DNA from: CAVSJA01 sp963728145
GTDB taxonomy: Bacteria > Bacteroidota > Bacteroidia > Chitinophagales > Chitinophagaceae
Length of the DNA: 64,000 bases
Direction of reading: 5' to 3'
Assembly: GCA_963728145.1 (NCBI GenBank)
Contig: CAVSJA010000007.1
Coordinates: 558,001 to 622,000 of the forward strand
Part shown: positions 1 through 7,137 of the stretch, one piece after another
Layout: the number at the start of each line of letters is the position of its first letter
Numbering within the stretch: the stretch's first letter is position 1
Made by a program: the position numbers and the translations under genes
Notes under the pieces: generated by a model
What the model saw: only the letters and a program-made list of their open reading frames with translations
Database searches by the model: none
Told to the model about the DNA's origin: nothing

Positions 1-1557
1 TTGTGCATACAACCTCCCTTCCTCTTTGGTTATCGAAATCACGAAAGAAGGTCTCAACTGGTATTTGCCAACATAGGTATCCAGTATCTTGTCCTCCACT
101 ATTGCTTCTTTGGGATCGGGAACTTTTTCTCCCAACTCATTTAATTTTCTGATGGCATTCATACTAAAAGGGTCCAGCTCGAGCGATTTTTTATAATCCA
201 GAATGGCCTTTGCCTTTTCACCATTCAGCATGTAGGCTTCTCCCCGGCTATCCCAGGCATTGGCCGACCGGGGGAACTGTATTACATTAATATTCATCAG
301 CGCAATAGCTTCTTTGATTTTACCGACACCCATCAAATTATATCCCATTTGATTGATCTCCTGCTCATTGACGTTATAAGCAGGCTGCTTTTTAATCTTC
401 TCATACTGGTTCAGTGCGTCTGCCAAAGAATTATTCTGAATGGCATAACCAAGAACATATGCAACGGAGATTTTAGGCAGGTCAAAGGGTTGGTTATACA
501 ATATCTTTATGATATTAGTTTGTATCGTACTTAAATTACTGCCTCCGGTATTATCGAGTAATACCACCAGTTGTTTGTTTGTTGGAATCCGGATCAGCGA
601 ACTATTGAAGCCATTGATAGCACCCTGGTGTGCCATCACTTCAACGGAATCTCTCAATCGACCAGCCTGAATTTTGCCGACCCCCCAGCCGTAGGCATAA
701 CCGTTTTTGAAAGGTGTAAACAGGATGGCTTTCGAGGAGGCAGACAGAAGCTTATCGGTGTACAAGGCCTGATCCCAAAGTTCCAGGTCTTCAACAGTTG
801 AATACAGGGCACCGGCGGCATAAGGAATAGACATATCCATGTAGGCGGCATTATCATAAATTAAATTCCATCGCTGGTAGCCGGAGGCCCGCTTGGATAA
901 GACTTTGAAGGATAAATCATAGCCGGTATTATGCATCTGTAGGGGTGTAAAAATGTTCTCCTGCAAAACTTTTTCATAGGTTTTACCGGTAACTTTTTCG
1001 ATAATAGTTCCAAGTAATATATAACCTGAATTACTGTAAGCATAAGCAGAGCCTGGTTCAAACGTAAGGGGAAGCTCTGAAAATTTTTTAATGAGGTCGG
1101 CAGGCTTGTATCGATTGCGCTCAAACGTTCTGTAGTCAGGAAGGTCGGAATAGTTGGGAATGCCAGAGGTATGGGTAAGCAGATGGTGAAGGGTAATTTT
1201 ATCGCCCGTCGCTTTGGGGTAATCGGCCAGGTAGTCGGTAATTTTCCCATCCAGCCTGAGTTTGCCTTGTTCTACCAGCTGCATGATCAGCATAGCCGTA
1301 AACTGCTTGGTGAGTGAAGCCAGCCGAAATTTGTGGTCGGGCTCATTGGGAATGTTCCATTCCATATTTGCCAGGCCGTAACCTTTCTTAAAGACCAGCT
1401 TTCCATTATCTGTCACCAGCACCGTTCCGTTGAACTGACCATTGTCTACGTACCTGCGCATGAGCTCATCAATTTGTTTGGCTTTGTCCTGGGCAGATGC
1501 CATAGAGGTGAAAGCAATCATAACCAGACCAAATAAAACGTTTCCTTTATTTTTCAT
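1..1557 (-). CDS. Secreted serine hydrolase (class C beta-lactamase fold) with TPR region, 3' end cut by window edge
   Basis: An open frame starts at the ATG at 1557 (AGGA-like site just upstream) and runs off the left edge without a stop, giving about 518 residues. Residues 1-22 form a signal peptide ending in ASAQ. The catalytic signature of the beta-lactamase/D-peptidase superfamily is complete: S-L-T-K at about 81-84, Y-S-N at 174-176 and H-Q-G at 310-312. A TPR-like helical segment lies around 395-465, followed by the start of a further domain near residue 490. This layout is common among Bacteroidota 'beta-lactamase family' serine hydrolases, which act in the periplasm or outside as esterases or D-peptidases. 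The true substrate cannot be told. It is unlikely to be an antibiotic-resistance enzyme. Confidence 0.85.
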   Translation of the reverse strand, partial: MKNKGNVLFGLVMIAFTSMASAQDKAKQIDELMRRYVDNGQFNGTVLVTDNGKLVFKKGYGLANMEWNIPNEPDHKFRLASLTKQFTAMLIMQLVEQGKLRLDGKITDYLADYPKATGDKITLHHLLTHTSGIPNYSDLPDYRTFERNRYKPADLIKKFSELPLTFEPGSAYAYSNSGYILLGTIIEKVTGKTYEKVLQENIFTPLQMHNTGYDLSFKVLSKRASGYQRWNLIYDNAAYMDMSIPYAAGALYSTVEDLELWDQALYTDKLLSASSKAILFTPFKNGYAYGWGVGKIQAGRLRDSVEVMAHQGAINGFNSSLIRIPTNKQLVVLLDNTGGSNLSTIQTNIIKILYNQPFDLPKISVAYVLGYAIQNNSLADALNQYEKIKKQPAYNVNEQEINQMGYNLMGVGKIKEAIALMNINVIQFPRSANAWDSRGEAYMLNGEKAKAILDYKKSLELDPFSMNAIRKLNELGEKVPDPKEAIVEDKILDTYVGKYQLRPSFVISITKEEGRLYAQ

Positions 1558-1661
1558 ATCCTGTTGACGTTTGATTCAGCGAATCTACTTTGATATCTTT
1601 CGGCTCGAGAGATTTGGATTGTAAATAAAAATGTAACCTTTGTAAATAAATCGTGACTAGT

Positions 1662-2554
1662 ATGCCTGATAGCCGAAATCTCCTCTCCGGGAAACGCAAG
1701 TACCTGTTCGGATTGATATTACTCTTGTTTATCTCTGTAATCTGCTGTGGCTTTCAGTATGACAGGCAGTGACGATTTTGATATCGCCAGGAGGGAAGTT
1801 TTACTCCGCAGGATCGGACATGAAATACTCTTGCAGTCGGGGGATAGTACATCACGGGTACTTCCAGTAAAAAAGATCGCCGAAAATGAATACCAGATCA
1901 GGTTTGAGAACGATCTTACTTTTCAACCAGACTCCCTCGTCAATACTACTCAGCGTTTGTTGGCCAAAGACCCGCTGGCACGTGATTATGTTGTTAACGT
2001 ACTGAACTGTGCCAATGCCAGTGTAGCCTATGGATATGCTATATCAAAAAATAAGAAAGATGATATTGTAGCCTGTATAGGAAGAAGGCAACCCATAGCA
2101 TGTTACATGATCAACATTAAATTTAAACCAACGGGTATAACTACAGCAAAGAATGAATATCTTCTGGGCAGTCTGTTATTTTTAGGCATTTGTTGGATTT
2201 ATTTTTTTGAGATCTGTTAAGCCGCGGAAGGCCTTACCTGACAGTCAGCATACTGATATGTTCACTTTGGGCTCAATGTCGTTCGACACGGAGACTCGTA
2301 AGCTCATGATAAATGGAAAGACAATAGACCTGACCAGAACTGAAACCCGTGTGCTGCGCATTTTCGCGTTGTCTCCTAACGAGGCTATAGAGCGAAGCCG
2401 GCTACAAAAAGAGATATGGGAGGATGAAGGTGTTATAGTAGGCCGCAGTCTGGATATGTTCATATCAAAACTTAGAAAAAAACTGGAATTTGATCCGAAT
2501 ATCAAAATTGTTGTTATACGCGGCAAAGGATATAAGCTTGAAATTAGCTCTTAA
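1662..2554 (+). pseudogene. Membrane-anchored winged-helix DNA-binding protein, split by two single-base frameshifts
   Basis: Three frames join into one recognisable protein. The ATG at 1662 opens a leader with a hydrophobic segment (LFGLILLLFISVICCG). After 1765 the reading continues one frame over with a roughly 135-residue periplasmic domain. After 2185 it shifts again into a transmembrane segment (AFVGFIFL) followed by an OmpR-type winged helix at 2250-2554 (TRTETRVLRIFA ... RSRLQKEIWEDE ... VVIRGKGYKL). Removing one G at 1765/1766 and one at 2185/2186 restores a continuous 296-codon frame, the length I expect for this Chitinophagia family of one-component membrane regulators. The protein should sense through its periplasmic domain and bind DNA in the cytoplasm. 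As given it would not be made, so it is either a pseudogene or a sequence-error case. Confidence 0.75.
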
Positions 2555-2712
2555 GAAAATCTTCCCGCTCCGAACTGATGTTATTAGAATTCAATTTGGC
2601 ATTTGTAAAACTCTATAGTGAGCTACTAATGTGGTATCATTAAGAGAATTATCCATGCCGTAGATCGAACCAAAAACAATGCTTTCCGAGCCAAAGAGCC
2701 TGGTTACGATAA

Positions 2713-2850
2713 TCAATCATTTTTTTTATATCCGGGGATTGCATTTTTATCAGTTTTGTCAAACTCAATGAATAGTTCAGTTTCTTTTTTGTGGTTTCTT
2801 TCTAACCATTTTCTAAATTCCTTTTGTGTTGCAAAAAATATTGGTGTCAT
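2713..2850 (-). pseudogene. Truncated remnant of a YdeI/OmpD-associated family protein
   Basis: The 45-residue frame begins MTPIFFATQKEFRKWLERN and continues HKKETELFIEF. In my recollection this is the characteristic N-terminus of the YdeI/OmpD-associated (OmdA-like) family, usually about 190 residues. After residue 30 the similarity stops and the frame ends in TGA at 2713. The rest of the domain is missing, so this is a dead fragment. The assignment rests on remembered family sequence, not on an alignment. Confidence 0.5.
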
Positions 2851-2927
2851 TTGATTGTCTTTTCAAAGCTTGCAAGGTGTCGTTTTACAATGACTGCTAG
2901 CGTTCGAGGCTTTGTGTAGTTTTGTAG

Positions 2928-2952
2928 GGGTTCCCGACAACGTCGGGAACCC
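2928..2952. repeat. Perfect 11-bp inverted repeat (GGGTTCCCGAC / GTCGGGAACCC)
   Basis: The two 11-base arms are separated by a 3-base loop, forming a strong hairpin 21 bases beyond the stop of the minus-strand membrane-protein gene. No T run follows on either strand, so it is either a weak or factor-dependent 3' end, or a dispersed palindromic repeat. Confidence 0.6.
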
Positions 2953-2972
2953 AATGTTAACTGTACTTGTTG

Positions 2973-3557
2973 TTAAGCAAGTGTGGCTTTTCTGTAATTC
3001 GATAATTTGTTTGATAACCAAAGAAGTAATACTGTATTAAAAATCAACGTCAAAGGAATTACAGTTAGGTTCTTAAAAAATAACAATATTGTCCATTCTG
3101 ACGAAGTGTCAGCCAACACACCGTCGTTTTTTAAAGTAAGATAAAGGCATGTTTCATAAGCTAATAAATCTATTAAATAATTTATAGTCCCTGCGATTAG
3201 TAAAAATCCAATTATGTTTAGAGAAATTGAAAACCATTGCTTCCTCAATTTCTGAATTGCAGTAGTCAAAAGCTTCTTTCGATTTTCTTTATGCGTTAAT
3301 AGATGCTTAATTCGCAAAACTCCGTTTCGAATATTTGCTAAGCCTAATACATACAAAAAAAGTAATATTCGGGTTGATTCAACGACTACTTCCAAAACAA
3401 TGCCCATCCAATTAGCTATTTCTCCAAATCCCCCGAGTTGAATAACTCTTCCCAAAGCTGCAATAAGCCCAAGTCCCATTATTGCCACAAAATGTTTTTT
3501 GAAGAAGTAAAGCGTGTTATTTAGCAAACTCAATTTGTCGGGGAGATTAAAGTTCAT
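2973..3557 (-). CDS. Integral membrane protein of unknown function
   Basis: 194 residues with four to five predicted membrane helices (for example FVAIMGLGLIAALG, ILLFLYVLGLA, LNIIGFLLIAGTINYLI, TLIFNTVLLLWL) and a basic cytoplasmic stretch with many Lys/Arg around residues 82-110. There is no motif I recognise. It lies 24 bases downstream of the DoxX-like gene on the same strand, so the two are probably co-transcribed. The AT-rich composition is shared with its neighbours up to about 5.7 kb. Confidence 0.7.
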   Translation of the reverse strand: MNFNLPDKLSLLNNTLYFFKKHFVAIMGLGLIAALGRVIQLGGFGEIANWMGIVLEVVVESTRILLFLYVLGLANIRNGVLRIKHLLTHKENRKKLLTTAIQKLRKQWFSISLNIIGFLLIAGTINYLIDLLAYETCLYLTLKNDGVLADTSSEWTILLFFKNLTVIPLTLIFNTVLLLWLSNKLSNYRKATLA

Positions 3558-3581
3558 TCGCTATTTTTTACAACATTTTTT

Positions 3582-3971
3582 TTAATTCACCAATGGCAAA
3601 TACTTTTTCCTATTTTCAAAAATTACCCAAAGCAAAATAGCAAATAAAATAAGTGCAATTGGCAGGCCACTGGTATCTGTTACCATATTCGTTAACAGGA
3701 TACCAGTCATCACCGGCAGAATGATGATAGCTCCCAATGTCCTGGTTCTTGGCAGAATGAAGAATATCCCGTCTACAATCTCTACCAGCCCGATTAACGG
3801 CATCAACCATTTTATTTGAACCAATGCACTCATTTCTTTTGCTAATCCTTCCGGTAAATTTTCGGGAACAGGCATATAGTTTAAAAACTTGTTAAGCCCT
3901 GTATTGATGAATAGTAAACCGAAGAGGAGTGAAAAGACAAATAACACTTTTGTTTTTATAGAATTTTTCAT
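3582..3971 (-). CDS. DoxX-like membrane protein
   Basis: 129 residues with four membrane helices, and the DoxX-family features of an N-terminal FxxTGLNKF-type motif (LFINTGLNKFLNYMPVP) and a following helix with a conserved acidic position (GLVEIVDGIFFILPRT). DoxX proteins are small four-helix inner-membrane proteins. Some act with oxidoreductases in redox or oxidative-stress roles, but the reaction is not established for this subtype. In Bacteroidota, DoxX-like genes commonly sit beside ArsR/SRPBCC genes, as here. It is the third functional class in the minus-strand set that starts at 5680. Confidence 0.8.
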   Translation of the reverse strand: MKNSIKTKVLFVFSLLFGLLFINTGLNKFLNYMPVPENLPEGLAKEMSALVQIKWLMPLIGLVEIVDGIFFILPRTRTLGAIIILPVMTGILLTNMVTDTSGLPIALILFAILLWVIFENRKKYLPLVN

Positions 3972-4163
3972 CTTGACTAGTTTTTTGTGATTATTCTTAT
4001 GCTGGGAATTTGCTTAAGTACATGTTGAAAATTTCGCAGGTGTGCCCGTCAAAATCTTCGATATTTCCTTTTTGCATAAAGCGAAAATCCAGGAAGGGGA
4101 TGGGTTCAGGACCTCCTAAAGCAGGCCCACGGTTAGCGGTTCGCTGTTTCTACTTCATTTATG

Positions 4164-4748
4164 CTACTGATTGTTTAGAACTCGAAATCTAAGGTGAGTT
4201 CTGACAGGCATTTCTACGACTACTACTTTTTCCATCTCAATAACATCTGTATGAATATTTTCAAAAAGTCGCAAACCTTTACCCAAAATAACGGGCATTA
4301 AATCAATTTGAATTTCATCAACCAAGCCTGCTCGTAAGGCTTGTTGTGCAGTACTAGCCCCACCAATTATAATTACATCCCTGTTGCCAGCAGCAGCTTT
4401 AGCTTTATCTATTGAAGTTTTAATACCTCCAGTAACGAAGGTGAACGTCAGGTTTTCATTTTCTTTTGGTTTTTTGTCGGGAACATTCTTCGTCAGAACA
4501 AATATGGGTACTTGAAACTCGTATGTGTCAGCATATGAATCGGGGTTGTCAGCCATAAGAAAAGCATTTTTACCCATAACCACCGCGCCAGTATTATTAA
4601 TAGCTTCCTGCATAAGTTCGTTATTTTGAATTGACTCGTCTTGTATGTTACCTAAAACCATGTCAGAAAACAGGCGTTTAACGCTTCCGTTTCGATCGTG
4701 AATATACCCGTCAAGAGACATTGTCATTCCTAAAATTACTTTTGCCAT
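4164..4748 (-). CDS. RibD C-terminal / dihydrofolate-reductase-like family protein
   Basis: 194 residues starting MAKVILGMTMSLDGYI, the hallmark of the DHFR-fold RibD_C family. Further family features are VVMGKNAF around residue 57, the glycine-rich IIIGGASTAQQAL NADPH-binding loop around 127, and DEIQIDLMPVILGKGLRLF near 145-165. Such proteins are NAD(P)H-dependent reductases of unknown substrate, not true folate enzymes. It lies 115 bases downstream of the SRPBCC gene in the same direction and is probably part of the ArsR-controlled set. Confidence 0.85.
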   Translation of the reverse strand: MAKVILGMTMSLDGYIHDRNGSVKRLFSDMVLGNIQDESIQNNELMQEAINNTGAVVMGKNAFLMADNPDSYADTYEFQVPIFVLTKNVPDKKPKENENLTFTFVTGGIKTSIDKAKAAAGNRDVIIIGGASTAQQALRAGLVDEIQIDLMPVILGKGLRLFENIHTDVIEMEKVVVVEMPVRTHLRFRVLNNQ

Positions 4749-4863
4749 ACTTTGTCTATTATTTTATTTTCTATTCTACTCTGATTGAAGTTTGTCGGGT
4801 CGTTGTGTTTTGGTCATTTTGTTTTGTAAGCCAGGCAATAAATTATTCTATGCATTTTCATTA

Positions 4864-5358
4864 TTAAATCCCTTTTTGTATTAAATCATCTAATTGCTCA
4901 AATATAATGGCAACACCGCTTTCAAATCCATCTTCTACCATTGCATCTCTGTCAGCGGTAGAACGGCAAACATCTTGTATTGTCAAATTAGTTTTGCCAT
5001 TTGGTAAGGTTACAAATGACAATACTTCCAGTACAACATGACCACCTTCAGGTAATCCACCCAATTCGGTGGTCTGAACAATTCTTTCAGGTGAAACCAT
5101 TTCGTGTATAACACCTTTGAAAGTGCAAAAAATGTTACCATCATTATCAGAGTGTGTCCAGCTATATGAACCACCATTTTTATAATCAGCATAATTGAAT
5201 TTCATATTTAATCCAAATGGCGCATGAAATTGTACCATTATTTCAGGTGTGCTAAATGCTTTGAATACCAATTCTCTTGGCGCATCAAATTCTCTGATAA
5301 TGAATAATTCTTGTTTGCCTACCTCGGCAATTACATGTGTCTTGTTATTTGATGTCAT
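4864..5358 (-). CDS. SRPBCC (AHSA1-like) domain protein
   Basis: 164 residues with the START/Bet v1-like pattern of the AHSA1 family: REFDAPRELVFKAFSTPEIM near residues 23-42, SYSWTHSDNDGNIFCTFKGV, and a C-terminal helix FESGVAIIFEQLDDLI. These proteins form a hydrophobic ligand cavity, and the ligand is unknown. The start lies one base beyond the ArsR stop, so translation is probably coupled. ArsR-SRPBCC pairs are a standard arrangement in which the ArsR protein represses the pair. Confidence 0.88.
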   Translation of the reverse strand: MTSNNKTHVIAEVGKQELFIIREFDAPRELVFKAFSTPEIMVQFHAPFGLNMKFNYADYKNGGSYSWTHSDNDGNIFCTFKGVIHEMVSPERIVQTTELGGLPEGGHVVLEVLSFVTLPNGKTNLTIQDVCRSTADRDAMVEDGFESGVAIIFEQLDDLIQKGI

Positions 5359-5359
5359 T

Positions 5360-5680
5360 CTATTTAGATTTTAACTTGTTTAATACTTTGTCCAATCGGT
5401 TAAATCGGTCGTCCCACATTTTTGTAAATGGTGCTAACCAGTCAGCTACTTCCTTCATTTTATTTGGATTGAAATGGTAATAAATTTCTCGTCCCGCTTG
5501 CTCTTGTTTCAGCAACTGACATTCATTTAATATTTGGATGTGCTTTGAAATTGTTTGTCTTGATGAGTCAAATTTTTCAGCAATGGCACCGGGGGTCATT
5601 GCTTGCATTGCTACTAAACACAATATTGCCCGACGTGTAGGATCTGCAATTGCCTGAAATACATCTCTACGAATTTCCAT
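5360..5680 (-). CDS. ArsR-family winged-helix repressor
   Basis: 106 residues. The family signature is clear: DPTRRAILCLVAMQAMTPG, then the recognition helix in KFDSSRQTISKHIQILNE, then the wing (LLKQEQAGREIYYHFN). The Cys-Val-Cys metal site of arsenic sensors is absent, as expected for the SRPBCC-associated subgroup. It is the first gene of the minus-strand set and sits directly behind a strong promoter overlapped by two dyad-symmetric boxes (5684-5726), so autoregulation is the likely mode. Confidence 0.9.
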   Translation of the reverse strand: MEIRRDVFQAIADPTRRAILCLVAMQAMTPGAIAEKFDSSRQTISKHIQILNECQLLKQEQAGREIYYHFNPNKMKEVADWLAPFTKMWDDRFNRLDKVLNKLKSK

Positions 5681-5683
5681 TTA

Positions 5684-5726
5684 TGCAGTTATTTGACTGC
5701 AAATGTAATGCAGTTATTTGGCTGCG
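5684..5726 (-). promoter_or_regulatory. Two dyad-symmetric operator boxes for the ArsR-family repressor
   Basis: Two 18-base boxes lie 25 bases apart. Box 1 (5684-5701) is a dyad with arms TGCAGT and ACTGCA around a 6-base centre. Box 2 (5709-5726) is the same sequence with two changes. Box 1 covers the expected transcription start and box 2 lies between the -33 and -7 elements, the classical position for a repressor. That the ArsR protein binds here is inference. Confidence 0.65.
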
Positions 5727-5730
5727 CAAA
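5700..5730 (-). promoter_or_regulatory. Bacteroidota-type promoter of the ArsR/SRPBCC set
   Basis: Read on the minus strand, a TTTG element (5730-5727) is followed after 19 bases by TACATTTG (5707-5700). This matches the TTG / TAnnTTTG consensus of the primary sigma factor of Bacteroidota. The start codon of the ArsR gene follows 20 bases after the -7 element. Confidence 0.65.
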
Positions 5731-5867
5731 TTTATTTTTCAATTATTTTTTTGTCCTGGGTTGGAAAGGTCAAGAAAGATGTCGGGATTTACAGGGTAAT
5801 TCATCAATGACCGCAGACAATAGTATTTTTTTGGAGCGAGTTGGAGTGATTTGACAACGTACAAAAA

Positions 5868-5901
5868 CAAAAAAGCCTGCAAATTCAACGATTGGCAGGC
5901 T
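5868..5901 (-). terminator. Rho-independent terminator behind tRNA-Asp
   Basis: On the minus strand AGCCTGC ... GCAGGCT forms a 7-bp stem (5901-5874) followed by a T-rich run TTTTTTG. It lies about 28 bases past the tRNA 3' end. Confidence 0.75.
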
Positions 5902-5928
5902 TTTGATTTGTTTTGAGATTGACTCTAG

Positions 5929-6002
5929 CGGACCGGACGGGACTCGAACCCGCGACCTCTGCCGTGACAGGGCAGCATTCTAACCAACTGAACTACCGAT
6001 CC
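5929..6002 (-). tRNA. tRNA-Asp (anticodon GTC)
   Basis: The 74 bases fold into a standard cloverleaf. The acceptor stem is GGATCGG/CCGGTCC with one T-G wobble. The anticodon stem is CTGCC/GGCAG around the loop CTGTCAC, giving anticodon GTC. The T arm has loop TTCGAGT. The discriminator base is G, and CCA is not encoded. A terminator follows at 5868-5901. Confidence 0.96.
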
Positions 6003-6114
6003 TTCACTAATAACTTTCTACGGTTCTTAGACCCGAAATTTCGGGTGGCAAAGATAGGGGAAAATGGGTTTTAGCCAAGGGTAATTTATTAAAAAAACTT
6101 CTTGTTGGACGTCC

Positions 6115-6135
6115 TTCGAGTCCCGTCCGGTCCGC
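6115..6135 (+). repeat. Inverted 21-bp copy of the tRNA-Asp 3' end (attachment-site-like scar)
   Basis: The 21 bases are identical, in the opposite orientation, to 5928-5948, that is the T-loop to acceptor 3' end of tRNA-Asp plus one base. Similarity continues loosely through the trailer (AGAGT ...), and each copy is followed by a hairpin of the form GCCTG...CAGGC plus T run. No tRNA body precedes this copy. It is either a leftover attachment site from an integrated element or a decayed second tRNA-Asp gene. Confidence 0.7.
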
Positions 6136-6162
6136 AGAGTAACTACTCAAATTCACTCAAAT

Positions 6163-6194
6163 GCCTGTAAAATGTAAATTTTACAGGCTTTTTT
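6163..6194 (+). terminator. Rho-independent terminator behind the tRNA-Asp 3' copy
   Basis: A 10-bp perfect stem (GCCTGTAAAA / TTTTACAGGC, 6163-6172 and 6179-6188) with a 6-base loop is followed by TTTTTTG. It is related in sequence and position to the terminator behind the real tRNA. Confidence 0.75.
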
Positions 6195-6504
6195 GTTTTC
6201 ACACCTTCAAATCAATAAAGATGAGGTAAAACGTGTTTTTTATCTTCACCTGAGTATAAAGGAGAGATGGAAAACCCGGCAGATTGAACTTTATCTTAAA
6301 TGGTCCGACAAATTCGAACGAAAAAAAAGAGAGGAATTCCCAATAGGATTAATCCTTTGCTCCCAAAAACAACAAGAACAAATTGAATTACTAGAATTGA
6401 AAAGAGGGCAAATTCGGGTTTCGGAGTATTTACCTCAGTTTCCGCCAAAAGAACTTCTTGCGGAAAAATTGCATTACGCGATCCAATTAGCTCATAAGAC
6501 CTAA
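6193..6504 (+). pseudogene. Internally deleted remnant of a DUF1016/PDDEXK (YhcG-like) nuclease
   Basis: The 103-residue frame joins two separate parts of the YhcG family. Residues 14-32 (VFYLHLSIKERWKTRQIE) match the end of the DUF1016 N-terminal domain. From about residue 33 it is the distal PDDEXK part (LYLKW, then EFPIGLILCSQKQQEQIELL, and EYLPQFPPKELLAEKL). A complete protein is about 340-380 residues, so the central region, including most of the nuclease core, is gone. YhcG-type nucleases are common in defence or mobile islands next to tRNA genes. The first codons overlap the terminator and are not a real start. Confidence 0.65.
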
Positions 6505-6573
6505 AGGACACTTTTTCCTTTTTTATTTAATTTAATCCTCTTACAGTTTCCGATATTTTTTGTTATAAGTTTT

Positions 6574-7029
6574 TTACTCTAATTCAAAAGTAACCGTCAC
6601 ATCTCCTGATCCAACCGCTGCGGCAAGTCCCGATGCATTGTTGATATGGCCGAGCTTCGTATAGCTATACGATGTTGGAAAGGTCTGGTAGAAAAGTACC
6701 AGTGTGTTAGAACCGTAAATCATTAAATCACCACTGTTGATCGTTCCAGGATTTGATGAATTGGTTGGAAGGCTAGTTGAGAAACGATAAAGTTTTTCAT
6801 TTCCGTTTAATTCACTCATAGTAACGATCAATGGCAACCGTGTTTTGAACTCTGTTACTGTAGGATTGTCAAGAAGTGTTGCATTGAAAGTGCTTGAACC
6901 GATCTTTATTTTCATCCGGTTATTTGCAGTATCAGTTTTGTTTGCAACCATATTTTCATTTTTACCGCAAGATGAACAACTGAAAAAAATTGTTAGGACT
7001 GAGTACATCACTATAAGGGAATATACCAT
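6574..7029 (-). CDS. Lipoprotein with cyclophilin-like fold domain
   Basis: 151 residues. The N-terminus has a hydrophobic segment and a lipobox-like FFSCSSC, suggesting lipidation at Cys 17 or 20. The rest fits the bacterial cyclophilin-like domain: MKIKIGSSTFNATLLDN, then FKTRLPLIVTMSELNGNEKLY, GDLMIYGSNTLVLFYQTF, YTKLGHIN, and VTVTFELE at the end. The function is unknown; the fold resembles cyclophilin but catalysis is not implied. The gene is intact, in a region where many neighbours are not. Confidence 0.72.
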   Translation of the reverse strand: MVYSLIVMYSVLTIFFSCSSCGKNENMVANKTDTANNRMKIKIGSSTFNATLLDNPTVTEFKTRLPLIVTMSELNGNEKLYRFSTSLPTNSSNPGTINSGDLMIYGSNTLVLFYQTFPTSYSYTKLGHINNASGLAAAVGSGDVTVTFELE

Positions 7030-7137
7030 GGTTCTAAATTTGAATATTACGATTAAATTGTTGCTGGGTCAATTACATACCTTTATCGAGCTTTTTTGTT
7101 AAGCACTTTTTTCCACGGCTCTTTGATCTGCGCCGTA

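Larger units (their letters stand above)
2555..2972. other. Intergenic stretch with decayed gene fragments and a hairpin
   Basis: No intact gene. The minus strand holds a 45-residue remnant resembling the start of a YdeI-type protein (2713-2850). Downstream of it, reading to a stop near 2594, is a second open stretch of about 40 codons (contains TRLFGSESIVFGSIYGMD) that I cannot assign. A perfect inverted repeat lies at 2928-2952. Confidence 0.5.

Noticed and set aside
1..1557. Antibiotic-resistance beta-lactamase
   Set aside because: The fold and SxxK/YSN motifs are shared, but the TPR extension and overall layout fit the large group of esterase/peptidase-like serine hydrolases.
1613..1642. 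TTTG ... TAACCTTTG as a promoter for the winged-helix gene
   Set aside because: The -7 element has one extra base and the spacing is 17. The match is too weak to claim.
4010..4163. Minus-strand open stretch ending near 4012 (FRFMQKGNIEDFDGHTCEIF)
   Set aside because: It looks coding-like and may be the tail of a lost gene, but no start, body or family could be recognised, so it is not listed as a feature.
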